NCBI RefSeq assembly: GCF_030848505.1
Contig: NZ_JAVDDU010000002.1
Span: 186,001-250,000, forward strand
Source of the DNA: Marinimicrobium hydrolyticum
GTDB lineage: Bacteria; Pseudomonadota; Gammaproteobacteria; Pseudomonadales; Cellvibrionaceae
Reading direction: 5' to 3'
Length of the DNA stretch: 64,000 nt
Under the pieces are notes generated by a model that was not told the origin of the DNA, made no database searches, and saw only the letters and a program-made list of their open reading frames with translations. Shown piece after piece: positions 16,668 to 24,596 of the stretch; the stretch's first letter is position 1; every line of letters starts with the position of its first letter. The position numbers were made by a program, and so were the translations under genes.

Positions 16668-17396
16668 ATGGCCAATCATGTTTTGCTCAATAGCGTTGAG
16701 CACAAAAACCTTCGAATTATTACCGAACGCGGCGAAAAGTATGGCGACGATACCTGGTACGCCCTAACTTTTCCTAGCGAGTTTCGTACAGCACAAATGT
16801 GTTACCCCATTTTTTTCCAGCAAACCCCAGAATCCGGACAGTTCATTGCCGTCACCTTGTTTGGTTTTGAACAAGGTGAAAACCTGTTCTTGAACGGAAA
16901 TACGTGGGATGCGCCATACATCCCCATGACCATCTTGCGTAAGCCTTTTTTGATTGGCAAACAGCGTGTTGCTCAAGAGGGCATGGACGCTATTCAACGC
17001 GTTATCCATATCGACATGGATGACCCGCGGGTTAGCGACACCGAGGGCGAATTATTGTTTGGCGAGTACGGCGGCAATACGCCTTACCTTGACCGCGTCG
17101 CCACCATCCTTGAGACGATCCACACCGGCCTTGATGAAATGGACGCGTTCATTGAAGCACTGGTCGAATTTGAGCTGCTAGAGCCCTTTACCCTCGAAGT
17201 AACCTTGGTAGACGAAACTACCCACCAATTGGTGGGCTTCCATACCATCAATGAAGACAAGCTAAGAGCGCTCGACGACGCGGCCATTGCAGACCTACAT
17301 AAACGCCGTTTCTTGGAACCCATTTACATGCAGTTGGCGTCACAAAGTCATATCAACTATCTGGTTACCGAAAAAAACAAGAGGTTGATGAAGTAA
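16668..17396 (+). CDS. SapC family protein
   Basis: 242 aa with no signal peptide. It opens MANHVLLNSVEHKNLRI and contains the SapC-family strings YPIFFQQTPESGQFIAV and PYIPMTILRKPFLIG. ATG at 16668 is chosen for CAGGAGAG just upstream. The family name comes from an S-layer-associated Campylobacter gene; the biochemical role is unknown. In this group it is routinely found with cupin and tryptophan-halogenase-like genes beside TonB receptors. It is the first gene of an apparent seven-gene operon ending at 24586. Confidence 0.85.
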   Translation: MANHVLLNSVEHKNLRIITERGEKYGDDTWYALTFPSEFRTAQMCYPIFFQQTPESGQFIAVTLFGFEQGENLFLNGNTWDAPYIPMTILRKPFLIGKQRVAQEGMDAIQRVIHIDMDDPRVSDTEGELLFGEYGGNTPYLDRVATILETIHTGLDEMDAFIEALVEFELLEPFTLEVTLVDETTHQLVGFHTINEDKLRALDDAAIADLHKRRFLEPIYMQLASQSHINYLVTEKNKRLMK

Positions 17397-17435
17397 CTTT
17401 TTCGCCTTCACGTTTGGCAATTGAGGCTTGTTCGC

Positions 17436-18461
17436 ATGCAGTCAGATCGTCTCGTGCATACACGGGTTAACGAGTTGGAAGGAATTACTCCGCAAACGCT
17501 GGATGAGCGTATTCTAACTTCCACTCAACCTATAGTGCTGAGGGGTTTTGGTTCCGACTGGCCTATTGTCAAAGCCGGGCTGGAATCCGACAAAGCCGCG
17601 ATCGCCTATTTGAAGCAAGTGTGGAATGGACGGCCCATAACGACCTGCCGCGGCAACCCGGAGACGAAGGGCCGAATCTATTATAACGAGCAGATGACGG
17701 GCTTTAACTTTAAGGCTACCAACGGAGATTTTGTAGCCTTTATGGAAGAGATACTGGCCGAGACCAGTACCGCAGCCCCACGCGCACTGTACATGCCCTC
17801 TACCGATGTATCGGCTTGGTTTCCGCAGTTCGGCGAGGAGCAACCGGCCGGCCTGGAACACCTTAAACCCATTAAACTGCTATGGGCGGGCAATCGTACT
17901 CGAATCGCGGCGCACTACGACTTCCCGGATAACATTGCCTGCTCGGTAGTGGGTAGGCGCCGGTTTACCCTCTTTCCTCCCGACCAGGTCAGCAATTTGT
18001 ATCCCGGCCCGATGGAATTTGCACCAGGGGGACAGGAAATCAGCATGGTGGATCTTCACGCGCCTGATTTCGAAACATTTCCAAAATTCAAAGAGGCTTT
18101 GACACACGCACAAGTGGCAGAGCTGGAACCGGGAGATGCGCTTTTTCTGCCCGGTATGTGGTGGCACCATGTGGACGGACTCGACGATTTAAATGTGCTC
18201 TACACCCATTGGTGGCGCAACTCGCCGGGCTTTATGGGGCGACCCACCAATGCTTTGTTGTTGGGCATCCTGAGTTTACGCGGCTTGTCATACGAACAGC
18301 GCCAAGCCTGGCGGGCGCTGTTTGATCACTTCGTGTTTAATCCAGACCCCGATGACATTCAGAATATTCCCGAAGAAGTCCAGGGTATGCTCAAACTGCC
18401 CATGGATGAACTGAGCGCACGCAAGTTACGTGCTGATTTACTAAACCGTTTAAAAGTATAA
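17436..18461 (+). CDS. Cupin-like (JmjC-type) Fe(II)/2-oxoglutarate oxygenase
   Basis: About 341 aa. The core has HYDFPDNIACSVVGRRRFTLF (HxD metal pair) and GDALFLPGMWWHHV with the third histidine, the Cupin_8/JmjC layout of FIH-like hydroxylases. The family hydroxylates protein or small-molecule side chains with Fe(II) and 2-oxoglutarate. The ATG at 17436 has TTGAGG upstream; TTG at 17421 is an in-frame alternative. It is 39 bp after SapC and 11 bp before the first halogenase. The substrate is not known; the context implies modification of the same molecule as the halogenases. Confidence 0.8.
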   Translation: MQSDRLVHTRVNELEGITPQTLDERILTSTQPIVLRGFGSDWPIVKAGLESDKAAIAYLKQVWNGRPITTCRGNPETKGRIYYNEQMTGFNFKATNGDFVAFMEEILAETSTAAPRALYMPSTDVSAWFPQFGEEQPAGLEHLKPIKLLWAGNRTRIAAHYDFPDNIACSVVGRRRFTLFPPDQVSNLYPGPMEFAPGGQEISMVDLHAPDFETFPKFKEALTHAQVAELEPGDALFLPGMWWHHVDGLDDLNVLYTHWWRNSPGFMGRPTNALLLGILSLRGLSYEQRQAWRALFDHFVFNPDPDDIQNIPEEVQGMLKLPMDELSARKLRADLLNRLKV

Positions 18462-18472
18462 GCTGAGGTGCC

Positions 18473-19993
18473 GTGGTGGAGTCTTCGCAAAAGATAAACC
18501 GTATCGTGATTGCCGGTGGCGGCACCGCTGGCTGGATGGCCGCCGCAGCCATTTCCAAACTGATGGGTAAACACCTGACGGTTACCTTGGTGGAGTCTGA
18601 TGAAATCGCCACCGTAGGCGTCGGCGAAGCCACCATCCCTACTCTGCATATTTTTCACCGCTTGTTAGGCATTCGTGAATCCGAATTCATGGCCGCCACC
18701 AACGCTACCTTTAAGCTGGGCATTTCCTTCGAGAATTGGCGGGATGTAGACAAAAACTACATTCACTCGTTTGGCTTTTTGGGGCAAGACTGCTGGGCGG
18801 CACAGTTCCATCATTTCTGGGTAAAAGGTCTGCGAAAAGGCTTCAGTGAGGATATTGGTGAGTACTGCAAGGAGCACCTCGCCTGTCGGCAAGGGCGCTT
18901 TGCGGTCGCGCCCAATCAAGAGCTGAACCACGCCTACCATCTGGATGCCACTCGTTACGCGGCCTATTTACGCAAGCTGGCCGAGGCCTTTAACGTCAAG
19001 CGGGTGGAGGGAAAGATTACCCGCGTTAATCTGCATGAAGATACCGGTTTTATTACCTCGCTCAATTTGGAAGATGGCCAACTGATCGAAGGCGATCTGT
19101 TTATCGATTGCACCGGCTTTCGTGCGCTGTTAATCGAAAAAGCACTGCACACTGGCTACGATGATTGGTCCCATTGGCTACCCATGAACCGCGCTGTCGC
19201 CATGCAGACCACCTCTCAAGATGAGGAGCATGTGCCCTACACCCGCGCTATCGCCCACGACAGTGGCTGGCAATGGCGCATTCCCCTGCAAACGCGGACC
19301 GGTAATGGACTTGTCTATTGCGATCGCTACATGTCAGACGACGAAGCCATAGCGACACTGCAAAAAAACGTTCTGGGCGAGCCCATCAATCAGCCGCGAG
19401 TGATCCGCTTTCTCACGGGCACACGCCGCAAGCACTGGAATAAGAACTGCGTGGCCTTGGGTTTGAGCAGTGGCTTTATTGAACCACTGGAATCCACCAG
19501 TATTCATTTGATTCAGCGCGGCATTATCAAACTCCTACAGCTGTTTCCCTCCGAGTCAATTGTCCAGGCCAATGTCGACGAGTTTAACTCACAAACGCGA
19601 GTTGAGATGGAGAACATCCGGGACTTTATCGTCGCTCACTATCATGTGACTGACCGGAAAGACGCGCCGTTTTGGCGCCACTGCCGCTCCATGACGATTC
19701 CGGATTCCCTGCGGCATCGGCTGGAGCTGGTCACACAAAGCGGGCAGTTTTTCAAGAAGGATGAAGAATTGTTTAACACGGCGTCCTGGTTCCAGGTCCT
19801 CCTGGGGCAGGGGTTACTCCCTCAACAATATCACCCGATTGTTGATTTCATGAGTGACGACGAGCTGAAACAGTTCCTCGAAAATATAAAAAGCTCAACG
19901 CAATCAGCCGTTGCCAAGTGGCCGAATCATATGGATTTTATCCGCAGCTATTGCCAAACGGATGATATGCCAATGAAGGCGAAGGCTACCTAG
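18473..19993 (+). CDS. Flavin-dependent tryptophan-halogenase-like protein 1
   Basis: 506 aa. Flavin-binding GGGTAGW at residues 15-21. The catalytic lysine position is K81 in NATFKLG (Lys79 in PrnA). The halogenase signature WxWxIP is intact as WQWRIP near residue 266. SSGFIEPLESTS holds the glutamate expected near the substrate. FADH2-dependent halogenases chlorinate or brominate aromatic carbons such as indole positions, using reduced flavin from a partner reductase, which is not seen here. This subgroup, next to TonB receptors, has no settled natural substrate. The start is GTG, 11 bp after the cupin gene. Confidence 0.88.
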   Translation: MVESSQKINRIVIAGGGTAGWMAAAAISKLMGKHLTVTLVESDEIATVGVGEATIPTLHIFHRLLGIRESEFMAATNATFKLGISFENWRDVDKNYIHSFGFLGQDCWAAQFHHFWVKGLRKGFSEDIGEYCKEHLACRQGRFAVAPNQELNHAYHLDATRYAAYLRKLAEAFNVKRVEGKITRVNLHEDTGFITSLNLEDGQLIEGDLFIDCTGFRALLIEKALHTGYDDWSHWLPMNRAVAMQTTSQDEEHVPYTRAIAHDSGWQWRIPLQTRTGNGLVYCDRYMSDDEAIATLQKNVLGEPINQPRVIRFLTGTRRKHWNKNCVALGLSSGFIEPLESTSIHLIQRGIIKLLQLFPSESIVQANVDEFNSQTRVEMENIRDFIVAHYHVTDRKDAPFWRHCRSMTIPDSLRHRLELVTQSGQFFKKDEELFNTASWFQVLLGQGLLPQQYHPIVDFMSDDELKQFLENIKSSTQSAVAKWPNHMDFIRSYCQTDDMPMKAKAT

Positions 19994-19996
19994 GTT

Positions 19997-20731
19997 GTGA
20001 ACATGCCACCCAATAGCAACACAACGTCGGCGTTCGCCATCAATCCAACGCCCACTATACAGGTGGACTATTTAGGTCCGGACCGAGTCCCCTTGATCCA
20101 AATTGACAATGTCACTATTGACCAAGGTCAGTCCTTAGTGGCACATGCGCTTAAGGCCCAGTTTGAGCCCGAAGCGAGCTTTATGTATCCGGGTGTCAGG
20201 GCACCACTGCCCACGGACTATGTTATTGAAGTGCTCCGGCCAGCAATTGGCGGGCTTTACCAGCTTTACAACATCCCCAAAGATAAACAGCTTCGGCCGC
20301 AGCAGGCCGCGTTTTCTTTAATTAGCCGTCTTGAAAGCCAATTGAGCTTGATGCAGACCGTGCCCCACTTTGACACGCCGGACCCGCACTTCTTTGCCGT
20401 CCTGCACTACTTATCCCCCGGCGAACATGGTAGCACCGGTTTTTTTCAGCACGTCCCCACGGGTTTGTATTCCGTGACTCAGGATACAGAGAAGCACTAC
20501 TTCGATAGTGTAAAGCAGTATTTTCGCCAACATGGCGAGCCGCCGAAGGACTACATTACGGGGAGCTCTGGCCAGTTCAAGCTGTACCATCAGGTCGACT
20601 ACAAGCCTAACCGTCTCGTGATTTACCCTGGCAATCTCCTGCACTCTACACTGGTCAAAAAAGATCGGGATATCAGTGCGGACCCAGCCAAGGGACGACT
20701 AACGGCCAATATCTTTGTGCGTTTCGTTTAA
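19997..20731 (+). CDS. DUF6445-like protein 1 (possible 2-oxoglutarate/Fe(II) enzyme)
   Basis: 244 aa, soluble. The paralogue at 22302 shares its plan: YPGVRAPLPTDY, QTVPHFDTPDPHFFAVLHYL, STGFFQH, NRLVIYPGNLLHSTLV and GRLTANIFVRF. The HFD, the later LLH and the final Arg could form the HxD...H...R set of Fe(II)/2-oxoglutarate enzymes; this is inference from spacing. It starts 3 bp after halogenase 1, so translation is likely coupled, and it alternates with the halogenase genes. GTG at 19997 or ATG at 20003 could be the start. Confidence 0.65.
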   Translation: MNMPPNSNTTSAFAINPTPTIQVDYLGPDRVPLIQIDNVTIDQGQSLVAHALKAQFEPEASFMYPGVRAPLPTDYVIEVLRPAIGGLYQLYNIPKDKQLRPQQAAFSLISRLESQLSLMQTVPHFDTPDPHFFAVLHYLSPGEHGSTGFFQHVPTGLYSVTQDTEKHYFDSVKQYFRQHGEPPKDYITGSSGQFKLYHQVDYKPNRLVIYPGNLLHSTLVKKDRDISADPAKGRLTANIFVRFV

Positions 20732-20761
20732 CTTCAATTGATAAAAGCGGGTTAACTCGCT

Positions 20762-22291
20762 GTGGAGAGTCCATTGAACAACCAGCAAGTGAAAAAAGTG
20801 GTAATAGCCGGCGGCGGCACCGCGGGCTGGATTACGGCGGCACTCTTATCCCGAGTCATGGGCAAGACGCTCGATATCACGCTGATTGAGTCCGATTCAA
20901 TTCCGACTGTTGGCGTCGGTGAAGCCACCATTCCGCCCCTGCAAACTCTGCATGACATTCTGGGGATCGACGAGAAAGCCTTTATGGCGGCGACGAATGC
21001 CACCTTCAAGCTGGGCATTGCCTTCGAGAACTGGCACAACGTGGGCCTTGATTACATCCACTCGTTTGGCTTTGCGGGTCGGGATAGCTGGGTATGTAAA
21101 TTTTTCAACTACTGGCTGGCCGGCAAGCAACGGGGCATGGTGACTGAGTACGGTGACTACTGCACCGAGCACTTGGCCGCCCGGCAAAATAAGTTCGCCG
21201 TTTTGCCGAGAACCGGACTCAACTATGCCTACCATTTTGATGCAGGCCTCTACGCCGGCTATTTACGCAAGCTCAGCGAGCCTTGGGGTGTTAAGCGCCA
21301 TGAAGGAGAAATTACCTCCGTTAAGTTGCGGGAATCTGATGGGTTTATAGAGTCATTGCAATTGGCGCGGGGGGAGGTAATCGAGGGCGATCTCTTTATT
21401 GATTGCACGGGCTTCCGGGCATTGCTGATCGGCGACGCCCTGGGGACTGGCTATAAAGACTGGAGCCATTGGTTGCCCTGTGACAGAGCTCTGGCTGTGC
21501 AAACCGAATCCGTAGCACCGCCTATTCCTTACACTCGCTCTATTGCCCATGGCAGTGGCTGGCAGTGGCGCATCCCACTACAGCACCGCGTTGGCAACGG
21601 TTTGGTTTACAGCAGCGGTTACATGGGGGATGACGAGGCACACTCACTTTTGTTGGGGAACCTTGAAGGTAAACCCATTACCGAGCCAAAACCTATTCGC
21701 TTTAGAACAGGTACTAGAACCCATCACTGGCAAAAGAACTGTATTGCCGTGGGTCTGTCCAGTGGCTTTCTTGAGCCTTTGGAGTCGACCAGCATCCATT
21801 TGATTCAACGCGCCGTTCACTACCTTATTAAGTTTTTCCCGGCGGACACCATTCGTCAACTTGACATAGATGAATATAACCGACAGCTAAGCACCGAAAT
21901 TGAGTACATCCGAGACTTCATAATCTTGCATTACAAGGTCACCGAGCGTAACGATACCGATTTTTGGAACTACTGCCGAACCATGTCTGTACCGGATTCA
22001 CTGGCAAGCCGTATAGAGCTTTTCAAAGAGACGGGCAGGATATTCAAGCATGGGCTCGAGCTCTTTGGAGAGGAGTCATGGATTCAAGTGATGATTGGTC
22101 AAGGCTTGATGCCGAAGCTGCCCCACGCAGTCACCAGCGAGATGAATGACGACGAACTGTCGAACTTTTTGTCCGGCATTAAAGAGAAGGTCAACAAAGA
22201 TCTCGCCTCTCTGCCCATACATTCTGACTTCATTAATTATTACTGTAGATCTGCTACCGCAAAATCCGGCATGAGCACCGATAAGGCCTGA
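20762..22291 (+). CDS. Flavin-dependent tryptophan-halogenase-like protein 2
   Basis: 509 aa, a close paralogue of the gene at 18473. GGGTAGW at 17-23, catalytic Lys position K83 (NATFKLG), intact WQWRIP, SSGFLEPLESTS. The aligned lysine and WxWxIP support real halogenase chemistry. The surface and C-terminal third differ from paralogue 1, so the substrate position or partner may differ. It is in the same operon, 30 bp after DUF6445-like 1, and starts with GTG. Confidence 0.88.
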   Translation: MESPLNNQQVKKVVIAGGGTAGWITAALLSRVMGKTLDITLIESDSIPTVGVGEATIPPLQTLHDILGIDEKAFMAATNATFKLGIAFENWHNVGLDYIHSFGFAGRDSWVCKFFNYWLAGKQRGMVTEYGDYCTEHLAARQNKFAVLPRTGLNYAYHFDAGLYAGYLRKLSEPWGVKRHEGEITSVKLRESDGFIESLQLARGEVIEGDLFIDCTGFRALLIGDALGTGYKDWSHWLPCDRALAVQTESVAPPIPYTRSIAHGSGWQWRIPLQHRVGNGLVYSSGYMGDDEAHSLLLGNLEGKPITEPKPIRFRTGTRTHHWQKNCIAVGLSSGFLEPLESTSIHLIQRAVHYLIKFFPADTIRQLDIDEYNRQLSTEIEYIRDFIILHYKVTERNDTDFWNYCRTMSVPDSLASRIELFKETGRIFKHGLELFGEESWIQVMIGQGLMPKLPHAVTSEMNDDELSNFLSGIKEKVNKDLASLPIHSDFINYYCRSATAKSGMSTDKA

Positions 22292-22301
22292 AGAGTTTGC
22301 T

Positions 22302-23009
22302 ATGCAGGAAATAACGCTATCATCAGCGCTGAACTGGTCCGTCGAACGAATTGGCAATGAAAAAACGCCAATCGTTATCGTGGACGACGTGCTAGACGAC
22401 GTCGATGCGCTTGTGAAATTGGCCCTCGATCAAACAACCTTTAAGGCCGACGAAGTCAGCGCCTACCCAGGCATTAAGTCAGAGCTGCCCACGGAGTTCT
22501 ATGACGCAATCAAGACGGTGTGCTCACCCTTGCTGTATCGCCAGTATGCTGTGCCCGCAACTCTGACGGAGAAAGTGATCGAGCGTTTTTTCTCTGTCGT
22601 TACCCGACAGCCAGAGGACTTGGCTTTATTGCAGCGAGTTCCTCACTACGACAGCCACGAGCGATTTTTCTTCGCCATGCTCTACTATATGACAGATGGC
22701 CCCTTTGGCGGCACGGGGTTCTTTCGCCATCGCCCGACAGGGTTCGAACGAATCTCAGTGGCGCGTCGTGGCGAGTATATCGCCGCCGCACAATCCTACA
22801 TGCAAGAAAACGGATTGCCAGAATCCTCCTACATGCAGGGTAGCGATGACCATTATGAGTTAATTGGAAAGGTTGACCACCGCCCAAATCGGTTGGTGAT
22901 TTACCCAGGCAATTTATTGCATTCCGGTCTAATAGATCCTACTCGAGATATTCAATCCAACCCCGCAAACGGCCGCTTAACCGCCAATGTGTTTATTGAA
23001 TTTTGTTAA
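22302..23009 (+). CDS. DUF6445-like protein 2
   Basis: 235 aa. It matches the gene at 19997 in the core: YPGIKSELPTEFYDAI, QRVPHYDSHERFFFAMLYY, GTGFFRHRPTGFER, NRLVIYPGNLLHSGLI, GRLTANVFIEF. The conserved HYD, LLH and Arg again fit an Fe(II)/2-oxoglutarate-like centre (inference). It lies 10 bp after halogenase 2 and 14 bp before halogenase 3. The halogenase/DUF6445 pair appears to have been duplicated as a unit. Confidence 0.65.
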   Translation: MQEITLSSALNWSVERIGNEKTPIVIVDDVLDDVDALVKLALDQTTFKADEVSAYPGIKSELPTEFYDAIKTVCSPLLYRQYAVPATLTEKVIERFFSVVTRQPEDLALLQRVPHYDSHERFFFAMLYYMTDGPFGGTGFFRHRPTGFERISVARRGEYIAAAQSYMQENGLPESSYMQGSDDHYELIGKVDHRPNRLVIYPGNLLHSGLIDPTRDIQSNPANGRLTANVFIEFC

Positions 23010-23023
23010 TGCACCCATGAGAG

Positions 23024-24586
23024 ATGATCATGACCAACCCCGTTAAGCGCGTTGTCATATTAGGCGGAGGTACCGCCGGATGGATTACGGCAGGATTGAT
23101 TGCCGCAGATCATCCACCCGGTTTTGACGATTCTGTTCAGGTTACCCTCATTGAATCCCCCGACGTGGGCCCCATCGGTGTCGGTGAAGGCACCTGGCCT
23201 ACAATGCGAGAAACTCTCAAGCGCATTGGCTTGCCAGAAAGCGATTTTATTGCCTCCTGCGAAGCGTCCTTTAAGCAAGGTTCCAAGTTTATCGGCTGGG
23301 CGAATGGTGAGCTGGGCGACCAGTACTATCATCCTTTCATGCTGCCCGAAGGTTACCATGACTTTCCCGTGGCTGATGTTTGGCAAAGACTGCCCACCGA
23401 CAAGCCCTTCGCCGAGGTAATGGGCGCCCAACCCCATGTGTGCGAGCGGGCTTTAGCACCTAAGCAAATCACTACGCCCGATTACGAGGGCGTTTTTAAC
23501 TACGGCTATCACTTAAATGCCGGTCTTTTTGGGGAGCGCCTCAAACAGCATTGCACGAATAAATTAGGCGTGCGTTTTATTTCCGATCACGTCACCGGGA
23601 TAAATGGCGATAAGCACAGCGATATCGAAGGCCTGCATACCCGAGAGCACGGTCTCCTAGAGGGTGACTTGTTTATCGACTGTTCGGGATCTAAGGCACT
23701 GCTGATTGGGGAACACTATGGGGTGCCCTTTCGATCCCAATCCCATATCTTGTTCAATGATCGGGCCTTGGCGGTGCAAGTGCCCTACGCCACCGACGAT
23801 GCCGATATCGCCTCGGCCACCTTGTCCACCGCCCAGGACGTTGGCTGGATTTGGGATATTGGCCTACCCAGCCGTCGCGGTGTCGGCTATGTGTTCGCCA
23901 GTGGTTATACCGACGAAGACCAGGCAAGAGTATGCCTAGACCAATACTTACGGGCTAGCGTGGATACGGCCACCGCCGATTCACTGGAGCCGCGCTTGAT
24001 CAGCTTTGAACCAGGCTACCGCCAGGTCTTTTGGCAGCACAACTGTGTAGCTGTTGGTATGGCTTCGGGCTTTTTGGAGCCGCTGGAGGCCTCGGCCTTG
24101 GCGCTGGTGGAGCTGTCAGCCAAAATGATCAGCGATGAACTGCCAATGACCCGGGCAACCATGGGCGTGGTAGCCAAGCGTTTTAATGAACGCTTCCATT
24201 ACCGGTGGAACCGCATCATTGAATTTTTGAAGTTGCACTATGTGTTGAGCCAGCGCCCAGGCGCCTATTGGCAGGATAACCGCGACGCTGACAGCATCCC
24301 CCAGTCACTAACGGAATTGTTAAGCCTCTGGCAGCAGCGTACACCGAACCGTAACGATTTCTATCATGTGGATGAAGTATTTCCGGCGGCCAGCTACTGG
24401 TATGTGCTCTATGGCATGGGTTTTAAACCCGAGGTTTTGTTCGGCTCACGGGGTGCGCGCGACTACGCTGCGGCACGTTCGACCTTCGAGCAAGTGCTCA
24501 AGCGCCTGCCGCAATATCTGCAGGCCATGCCCACCAACCGCCGGTTAATCAAACAAATCTTAGCGCAAGCGGCTCCGACGCCCTAG
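23024..24586 (+). CDS. Flavin-dependent halogenase-like protein 3 (divergent)
   Basis: 520 aa. GGGTAGW at 14-20 and the catalytic Lys position K84 (EASFKQG) are kept. The WxWxIP signature is altered to WIWDIGLP, and the flavin-glutamate segment reads SGFLEPLEASALALVELS. It belongs to a separate clade from the two upstream paralogues and may act on another substrate or be a flavin monooxygenase. ATG at 23024 or 23030 could start. It is the last gene of the operon; its stop is 10 bp from the stop of the convergent GGDEF-EAL gene, with no hairpin between. Confidence 0.82.
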   Translation: MIMTNPVKRVVILGGGTAGWITAGLIAADHPPGFDDSVQVTLIESPDVGPIGVGEGTWPTMRETLKRIGLPESDFIASCEASFKQGSKFIGWANGELGDQYYHPFMLPEGYHDFPVADVWQRLPTDKPFAEVMGAQPHVCERALAPKQITTPDYEGVFNYGYHLNAGLFGERLKQHCTNKLGVRFISDHVTGINGDKHSDIEGLHTREHGLLEGDLFIDCSGSKALLIGEHYGVPFRSQSHILFNDRALAVQVPYATDDADIASATLSTAQDVGWIWDIGLPSRRGVGYVFASGYTDEDQARVCLDQYLRASVDTATADSLEPRLISFEPGYRQVFWQHNCVAVGMASGFLEPLEASALALVELSAKMISDELPMTRATMGVVAKRFNERFHYRWNRIIEFLKLHYVLSQRPGAYWQDNRDADSIPQSLTELLSLWQQRTPNRNDFYHVDEVFPAASYWYVLYGMGFKPEVLFGSRGARDYAAARSTFEQVLKRLPQYLQAMPTNRRLIKQILAQAAPTP

Positions 24587-24596
24587 CAGTCTGAAT

